The notes under the pieces are model-generated. The model had not been told where the DNA came from. It saw only the letters and a list, made by a program, of their open reading frames with translations, and did not search any database. Positions 57,688 to 64,000 of a DNA stretch of 64,000 nt are shown here, piece by piece. Every line of letters begins with the position of its first letter. Position 1 is the stretch's first letter. This stretch comes from Gymnothorax reevesii. Its lineage: Eukaryota > Chordata > Actinopteri > Anguilliformes > Muraenidae. The stretch spans positions 43,048,611 to 43,112,610 of the forward strand of contig CM056582.1 of assembly GCA_029721435.1 (NCBI GenBank). Reading direction: 5' to 3'. Both the position numbers and the translations under genes were made by a program.

Positions 57688-60035
57688 TAGTCCAGTTGAC
57701 ATTCCTATGCCCGCAATGGCTGAACCTAGAAATGTCCTTTCCTATGACCTTTTTTTCTTGATTTGTGTTGCCATGTAGTCGTAGAACGAATTCAGCTTGG
57801 TAACCAAAGCGGCATGTTTGGGCAAATTCAGTAATTTGCATAAATCCGAAATGGCCGCCAGACACCATCTTGAAAATTCGAGACTAGAACAATTTGTCCT
57901 AAAATATGGTATAATCCATCATTTCAGGGGTTTTTGGTGTTGGAGAATCCATTTCTGAGGTTGTTTCATCAATTCAGGGTCAATTTTATTCAGTTATGGT
58001 TAGGTCAGGGTCAAATCCTACTTGAACAAAAGATGACAAAACTCAACTATTAATAATGTCAAGATAGTTTATTTTTTCCTATATCGATTTTCTGAAGAGA
58101 TAATTACTATGCATTCCTTACTTAAGGAGGGAGAAATATCTGCATTCGAGATAATTTAAATGAAAAAAACGTAACTTCTGAACATAATAATGAGGCATAT
58201 TTGAAAACAATTGTCCGCTGCCCTGAAAACACGTACACTGAAACTGGCCAAATCTCGAACTGTATAGTCTCAATTCCTTCATTGTTACTCCCGTTCATCA
58301 TTGTGTATAACCTGGATCAAGAACATCCTCAACATCTTCATGATTTTCTCTCTACTGATTAAAACCATCTTCAAAATCCCTTTCCTGGCTATCAACATCC
58401 TCAGAATCGCTCGGAACGTTGACGCTTCCATCGCCGCTAGCCTGTATATCCTCCGTCCTGGTGTATGGATTGGAGCAGCCTTTCTCCCCACAACATGCAC
58501 AGCATGACGTGCACGAAAGATGTTCTTTGTGACAACTACAGGCCTTTGTGATGCACCTGTTGTTCTGTGCCTTGCATTGAAATTGGATGACATCAATCAG
58601 CTCTGCCGAAGCTGGATTACCCCACGCAAAATTGGGAACGGGTATGCCATCGCAAATCTACCACCCAAAGTCTGTGATATCAGCTGACTCATCTGGTGGA
58701 GCCTGGTGCCCTGTAGCTTTCCATAACATGACCTGAAGGTGAGCTCGCAGCATGTGATGTATTAGGTTGGCAGTTGTTGGAGGAAGGGCCATCACCTTGG
58801 GGCTTTTCTTCTTCTTGGGGAAGAGTGTGAACCGAGCAGACTCCATAGACATCTCAGGCGGCAGACCATACAAAGCAGCGAAGAAGGGTTTTGCTGCTGC
58901 CATCAAGTCTGCCTGCGTGGTGCCTGTCTCGCCCAGTACATCAGCCAAATCTTCAAAATTCCCAGCAAGCAGGGCATTAAGTGCGCCGATCTTGCCTTTA
59001 CCATATGGATATGATGTCGTGTCACACCCGCTTAAGGCATGCATGCCCAACAGCTGCAAGCATTTGGTTCCAAGGTCGGCGCAGGTCGCATTAATATCCA
59101 GCACTGTTCCATCTCATCGTTCCATTTCCATCTTGCACTGCAGTTTCGCCTGATATACCCAAGATATCAGCAGGACAAACACATCTGTGTCGTCGCTGAG
59201 CACACGAATGACGGCCTTGTCACAACTGCCAGCCTGAAAGACATATGATATCATGGTGACATCTGCTTCATCATGGCCAAACACACCATCGTCCTGGGTC
59301 TGCATTGATGCATTATTTCCTAACTCAAATGTTCACAAAATGCTCGCCAACATCCTTTTGTTGTTCTTGCTCTTTAAGATAACATCTCATTTGGGCAGAG
59401 GACTGGTGATGGATAGCTCATATTCAGTGATAACTTCAGCAGCACGTCGCATTCTCTCATGATCTTTTGCAGATACATCTTGGTACTTGTCAAAGACAAC
59501 AATTTTCTCAGCCCCATCTGGATATCGACTTAAGCGACCTTGGATAGACGCAATTAGATCTGTAGGAGTGCCACCATGTGGCCACACAGTGTGATAGAAC
59601 AGCTGGGAAACATCAACTATGACAACATCGGGAGGTTTTGGCGAGTCTTCAAGCTTACCAAGGCGTTGGTATGGCATTGTAGAATCCATCAGGGAGACTG
59701 ATTTGACCAGAATCTCACCAAAAAGTGGTCAAGTTTGACCTTTACCCCCAAACCCTGTTGTAGAATTGACAAACTAGTGCCATAAATCGATTCTACGCCC
59801 CAAAAAAACCCATAAAACATGTACCATACGTCAATCTAGCACAATTGGTTAAAAAGTTAACTTTTCAAGATTGCATATGGCGGCCATATTGGATTTATGC
59901 AAATGACTGAATTTGCCCAAACATGCCATTTTGGCAACCAAGTGAATTTGGTCTAGGACTACATGGCAACACAAATCAACAAAAAAAATTCATAGGAAAG
60001 GACATTTCAAGGTTCGGAAAATTTCTACTGGACTA
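57688..60035. mobile_element. TIR element carrying a PIN/FEN1-like ORF
   Basis: TAGTCCAGTTGACATTCC at 57688 is mirrored by CTACTGGACTA ending at 60035. The similarity continues for about 175-190 bp: AAATGTCCTTTCCTATGA, GATTTGTGTTGCCATGTAGT, GGCATGTTTGGGCAAATTCA and TTTGCATAAATCC on one side all have inverted counterparts at 59862-60020. The interior is one decayed antisense ORF (58352-59689). The element lies in the neurexin intron between the SS4 exon and the next exon, in antisense orientation. A TA at each border could be the target duplication, but other readings are possible. No DDE transposase is present. Confidence 0.8.
58352..59689 (-). pseudogene. Mobile-element-borne PIN/FEN1-like nuclease protein, four stops
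   Basis: One reading frame runs from ATG 59689 to the stop at 58352-58354, about 445 codons, broken by four in-frame stops (59387-59389, 59333-59335, 59114-59116, 58658-58660) but no frameshift. Acidic residues in conserved-looking settings, VVIVDVSQLFYH, KIVVFDKYQD, HDEADVTMISYV, VLSDDTDVFVLL and HALSGCDTTSYPYGKGK, resemble the metal-binding core of PIN/FEN1-type nucleases. A C-terminal Cys cluster (CKAQNNRC, CSCHKEHLSCTSCCACCG) and an acidic tail follow. I recall similar uncharacterised proteins, repeated many times in fish and cnidarian genomes. Function and family name are not established. Three of the stops are TGA and one is TAG, suggesting recent point decay. Confidence 0.7.
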
Positions 60036-60827
60036 ATACTGCTAATCCACAACAACAACTACTTCACTCATAAAATCTTAACAAACATGTTACATTTATT
60101 AAACAATTTTGTGTCATCATGTTCTGTCACTGGTTAGGTTTGATTGCATGAATTGAACATTAGAGTACTTCTTGGGGCTGATAGCGCCTCTGCTAATGGA
60201 CTATCATTACCACTGAGTGCAGTGAAAATAGCACATGAATTTCTTTTCATAAACAACGTGCACTAGCACTCACATCCACATAAAAATGCATTTTTAGTGG
60301 AAACTGGCATGAGGGCGTGACGACGAGAAGATATTTTTGATGCACTTGCTTCGCACTGGTGACGTAGGTGACGTTTTGCCATATCTGATTAAAAAAAAAC
60401 TCCTCTGCTGTCTCCCCCTAAACTCAAAACTTATAACTGGTTTTGCGTTTCTCCAATTGACATTTGGACAGATGTCTATTTTCTTATTCCTCCAAATATT
60501 TTGGTATTTTCATTTTTTGGTTTATTTGATTGCCCTTTTAGCAAAGCTGCTATGATTTGGATTCATATGAAATCAAAGAACACATTTCTTCGCTTCAGTT
60601 GATCTGCATTTCACCGGCATCTCATCATTGCAAAAGTGATAAATTGATGCCCCTGCTGTCGTCTCGTTGGCAGCAGCGGCAGGTAGTTTATCGCATCTTG
60701 TTGGCCACCTGGCGAATAATCACACTCTGTCTCGCCGCTGCGTGATTATTCTGTCTGAGGCCCTTTCGTGTCGGGATGAGCGGCACTGTTCAATTCTCTG
60801 GTTTGTTTGCGACGTTGTCTCCTGCAG
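60036..60827. other. Neurexin intron 3' portion
   Basis: No element recognised. It ends with the acceptor GTTGTCTCCTGCAG before the exon at 60828. Confidence 0.5.
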
Positions 60828-61141
60828 GACGCCAGCTCACTATATTCAACAGTCAAACCACCATTAAAATCGGGGGCAAGGACCGCAGTCGCCCATTTCA
60901 GGGGCAGCTGTCGGGCCTTTACTACAACGGGCTGAAGGTGCTCAACATGGCTGTGGAGGGGGACCCTAACGTGCGGGTGGAAGGCAGTGTTCGCCTGGTC
61001 GGCGACCCCCCCTCCTCCATCACGCCTCATTCCAGCGCCACGGCAAACCGATCGGAGACCTCCACCTCTATCTCCGAGATCACCACCACCACCGCGTCCA
61101 ACCGTCGGACCAAGCAGTCTGGCCCCAGAGAACCGCAGCAG
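60828..61141 (+). CDS. nrxn1: Neurexin exon, end of LNS6 plus Thr/Ser-rich stalk
   Basis: The exon is 314 nt. It opens with GA, completing the Gly codon left by either the 172-nt exon or the cassette, and ends in phase 0 at CAG before the strong donor GTAAGA. Landmarks are [50 protein letters not shown] and a Thr/Ser-rich stalk ([14 protein letters not shown]), where O-glycosylation is expected. RQLTIFN contributes to the calcium-dependent neuroligin interface in known neurexin structures. KVLNMA and the PSS-T...SATA...SE-STSI stalk resemble neurexin-1, while IKIGG and DPNVR recall neurexin-2. The transmembrane and cytoplasmic exons must lie beyond the window. Confidence 0.94.
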
Positions 61142-63145
61142 GTAAGACACCCCCCCCCTGACTCAGCTGCTACACTCCACTGCCCTGATCCCACCATAAA
61201 CCTGCACTCCCAATTCTGTTGGTACACTCCACCTCCCTTCCCCAGTCACAGATCTGCAGCCCTGAATCTGTTGGTACAGTCCACATTCCTTCTCCCATCA
61301 CAGATCTGCGTGGAGATGATTTGATTCACTGGCTCTGTCTTGTTTGAAAGGAAGCTTCTTGAGAAGGTAGTATATTGGGAAATATGGCTGCTTAGAACTG
61401 TCTCATTTCAGATGGAAGGATTGAGAACTTCCTCAGTAGCTACCTTGATTCGACAAAATTTCAAGGAAATCTCAAGTGCCTTCACAGTGGGGGACATCTT
61501 CAAAATACCTTCAGACAAGCTGGGGATTCGTAATTTTGATCACGGATGTAGGACGTCAACAGTCTGTAATTGATCAATTTTATGTATCATTTCATCAAAA
61601 ATTCGCTTCTGATAATTCTTTTAGGCGAGAAACATGCCGCATTTATGTCGCATATCCGCCCTTTAGTGGGAAAACATAAAAATTTGCTCTGATGTTTTTG
61701 AAGTGCTGAAGCTCCACAAACTAGATGCACAGAATGTTTCTCATGAAATCAACTGACACCGATCTGGAACGTAAGCAGCACTACTCATACAACACTTCCA
61801 TGTGAGTTTTTCAATTTATGTAATCTTTTGAACAACTGGTTTCAATGCAAAATATTAGCCGTACCCAGGAGAGGCAGAAAATATAAAATGGCATTCACTG
61901 AGCATGATACAACTGCTGCCAGCTTTAATATGAGGGTATTCACACTCTCACTGAGATATGTGTGTTGGATTATAGTGCTTTTATCCACAGCCCCCAGTCT
62001 GCAGAGGAGCTAAAGCAATTGGCCACGTCAATATAACATTACATACAGGCGCTATATATTTTATTTAGTTTCAATCCTTGAAAGAGCTTTGCTCATCTTC
62101 CATAATTGCCTTCAGTCGAGATGGTCAAGATATTTCAAGGAAACATGAAGCCCATGACATTGGAAGATTTGGTTGGTTTGGCTGGTTTCCATTCATCCAA
62201 TTTGCATGGGGGTCATTTAAAATGTTGTCAGAACGAGAATTAACCTCAACTCACTATGAGCTTGTTATCGAGATTAAGGTTAGTAAATAGTGATTTTCCT
62301 GATGAAACCCCTCGGGGTTCTTCAAAAATGATTTGTCTCTCTGCATCTTTTTCCCATCATTGTGGGTTCCTATCATCTTCTGATTCTGAATAATTATTTT
62401 GGTTTCATCTACTTTTTATTCTTTTGAACGGGTGGCATTTCTAAATGTAGGTACGTCCAGTCATATGCGCATAAAGTGTAGAGGTATAGCACGGCTGGAA
62501 ACCCGTGATCAACACATTCACAATGCCATCTGCGTCTGTGGCAGCCGAGTACCTATACCTAGCTCAGCTTCTCATCCAGAATCTCATTCCAATACCGTGG
62601 GCATGAACCTTTCCCCCTCCTTTTTGCTGCTAAAACCATCTCAGCTTTTCTGGGAAGGCTTCCCACTAACTGTTAGAATGTTGCTGCTGGGATTTTGCCT
62701 CCTTTACAGCCAGGAAGACATTAGTGACGTGATGCAGCACCACCAGTCGGCTTTCCCAGGACACAGTACCAGTCTGTCATGCGCATGGATTTAAGTTTAC
62801 TTCCTATATGATTTATTTGTCAAATTAAGAATAGGTGCTTCCAACATTTCAGGGAAGAACCTATCATTATTCATTTTTAGTAATATCATAATAAGAGATT
62901 TTAATGTTTTATTGTAGCTGCCAGCCCAGAGAAAGAAACCTTGAGTAATAGAGCCACATGGGCATATTATAGGCTGTTAGATCACTTCTGATAACCCTGG
63001 GAGTGCTGGTGACGGATATTACACATAACTGTGGCGATTGCAAAGCACTGCAATGTGGTGCTAGGTGTAATGTTAGTCATGGCTCAGATGCAGAGAGGTC
63101 TTTTGATGAATCGAATAATTTCAGATTGAGCTTTGGAAGTGAGCT
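61142..63145. other. Neurexin intron downstream, nothing further identified
   Basis: Begins with the donor and a C-rich stretch containing ATCTGCAGCCCTGAATCTGT and a similar repeated block at 61246-61310. No further neurexin exon (splice site 5, transmembrane or cytoplasmic) and no transposon was recognised. Confidence 0.5.
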
Positions 63146-63550
63146 TTGTGAGTGAGTGGGTAAGCGAGTGAGTGTGTGAGAGGGTGACTGAGTGAGGTGG
63201 TGAGTGAGTGAGAGTGCGAGTGAGTAAGTGGGTAAGCGAATGAGTGGGTGAGTGAGTGGATGAGTTTGTGTGAGCGATTAAGTTTGTGTGTGGGCGAGTG
63301 AGTGGGTGAGTGAGTGAGTAAGTGAGTGTTAGTTGGTGGGTGAGTGAGTGAGTTTCTGTGTGAGCGGGTCAGTGAGTGGGGGGGGCAGTGAGTGAGTGAG
63401 TGTTAGTTGGTAGGTGAGTGAGTGAGTTTATGTGTGAGTGAGTGAGTGGATGAATGGATGAGTGAGTGAGCGGGGCAGTGAGTGAGTGAGTGTTAGTTGG
63501 TGGGTGAATGAGTGAGTTTGTGTGTGAGTGAAGAGTGAGTAAGTGAGTGT
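63146..63550. repeat. GAGT/GTGA tetranucleotide array with higher-order structure
   Basis: About 400 bp of degenerate GTGA repeats. GTTAGTTGG markers at 63328, 63402 and 63492 show longer units (74 and 90 bp) built from the tetranucleotide. The antisense Ser/His/Thr-rich frame here is an artefact of the repeat. Confidence 0.9.
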
Positions 63551-63652
63551 ATACTTCAGAGGCTGGATGCCCTCCTCTTCTTCCCTCTTTTGCTTGAGCT
63601 TTTCTCTGTTTATTCTCAGAAAAATGTCTAACTTTATGGAAGATCATTGTTC

Positions 63653-63653
<1 letters not shown>

Positions 63654-63689
<36 letters not shown>

Positions 63690-63690
63690 A
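63654..63690. repeat. (TG)n microsatellite
   Basis: About 16 TG dinucleotides ending in GCGCACGCG. Confidence 0.9.
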
Positions 63691-64000
63691 CGCGTCTGCT
63701 TTGAGTGCTAGGGCATATTTCTGTCCAACTGACCGCTCGGACGTTACTTTTTGTTTGAAAATATTTTGAAAAGTAACAAATCATACTGTAACTCAGTTGA
63801 GCTCACACTAAAACATGGAAACATGTCTGCTTTCTTGCTTTATGAGGAACCAGTGATGTTAGCGGCAGTATTTAGTGCCCATTTTCAGCAAAGGTTGGGG
63901 TGGTATGGGAAAGGCAAGTAAAAAAAGTGATTTTTAAATTAGCTTTGAACTGTATTACTCTTTAAGTACCACCAGAAAAAAATGTTCATTATCAAAATTA

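Noticed and set aside
61142..61324. Reading through the neurexin donor to extend the exon by about 60 codons
   Set aside because: A strong GTAAGA donor at 61142 and the lack of neurexin similarity beyond it indicate intron.
63369..63647. Ser/His/Thr-rich antisense frame
   Set aside because: Artefact of the GTGA tetranucleotide array.

Overview
This window looks like ray-finned fish nuclear DNA: a long intronic stretch of a neurexin gene on the + strand, heavily colonised by transposable elements. Only three host exons can be supported, all in the last 12 kb. They are 52241-52412 (first half of the last LNS/LamG domain), 56456-56545 (the 90-nt alternatively spliced 'splice site 4' cassette) and 60828-61141 (end of the LNS domain plus the Thr/Ser-rich stalk). 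Reading frames and splice phases fit together with or without the cassette. The protein is most like neurexin-1 ([18 protein letters not shown] stalk), with a few neurexin-2-like residues, so the paralogue (nrxn1a/1b or nrxn2) is not settled. Fish origin is inferred from the vertebrate neurexin and from fish-type repeats: Tc1-like elements, L2 LINEs, tRNA-derived SINEs and hAT MITEs.

Layout. 1-9.9 kb: intron or intergenic sequence with microsatellites, a TTAGGG-bearing repeat, a deleted Tc1-like element and SINE/MITE pieces. 9.96-12.2 kb: an L2-type LINE on the - strand with an uninterrupted 632-codon reverse transcriptase frame. 12.2-19.2 kb: high-copy fish repeats and a non-autonomous hAT-like element. 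19.9-27.6 kb: SINE and MITE copies, then a LINE split by a Tc1-like transposon, then an internally deleted Tc1-like element. 28.4-30.1 kb: a TIR element containing a nested palindrome. 31.7-33.3 kb: MITEs, a 122-bp tandem repeat and an attached 5S rRNA-derived segment. 36.8-40.5 kb: two Tc1-like elements. 41.5-42.2 kb: a non-coding block that looks conserved. 46.9-50.8 kb: a SINE with target duplication and a nearly full-length but broken jockey-like LINE. 51.1-51.6 kb: a TTAA-flanked TIR element carrying about 200 bp of 28S rRNA. 52.2-61.1 kb: the neurexin exons. The intron after the cassette holds a 2.35-kb TIR element with a decayed nuclease-like ORF. 63.1-63.7 kb: tandem GAGT and GT repeats.

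The most unusual items are the PIN/FEN1-like ORF inside long terminal inverted repeats (57688-60035), the 28S rRNA fragment carried by a TTAA element (51078-51618), and the 5S-derived segment beside the GTTGG-rich 122-bp repeats (32225-33165). The neurexin cassette has a weak acceptor and a TAAA-rich downstream intron, as expected for its known STAR-protein regulation. No RNA genes in functional form, CRISPR arrays or prokaryotic features were seen.
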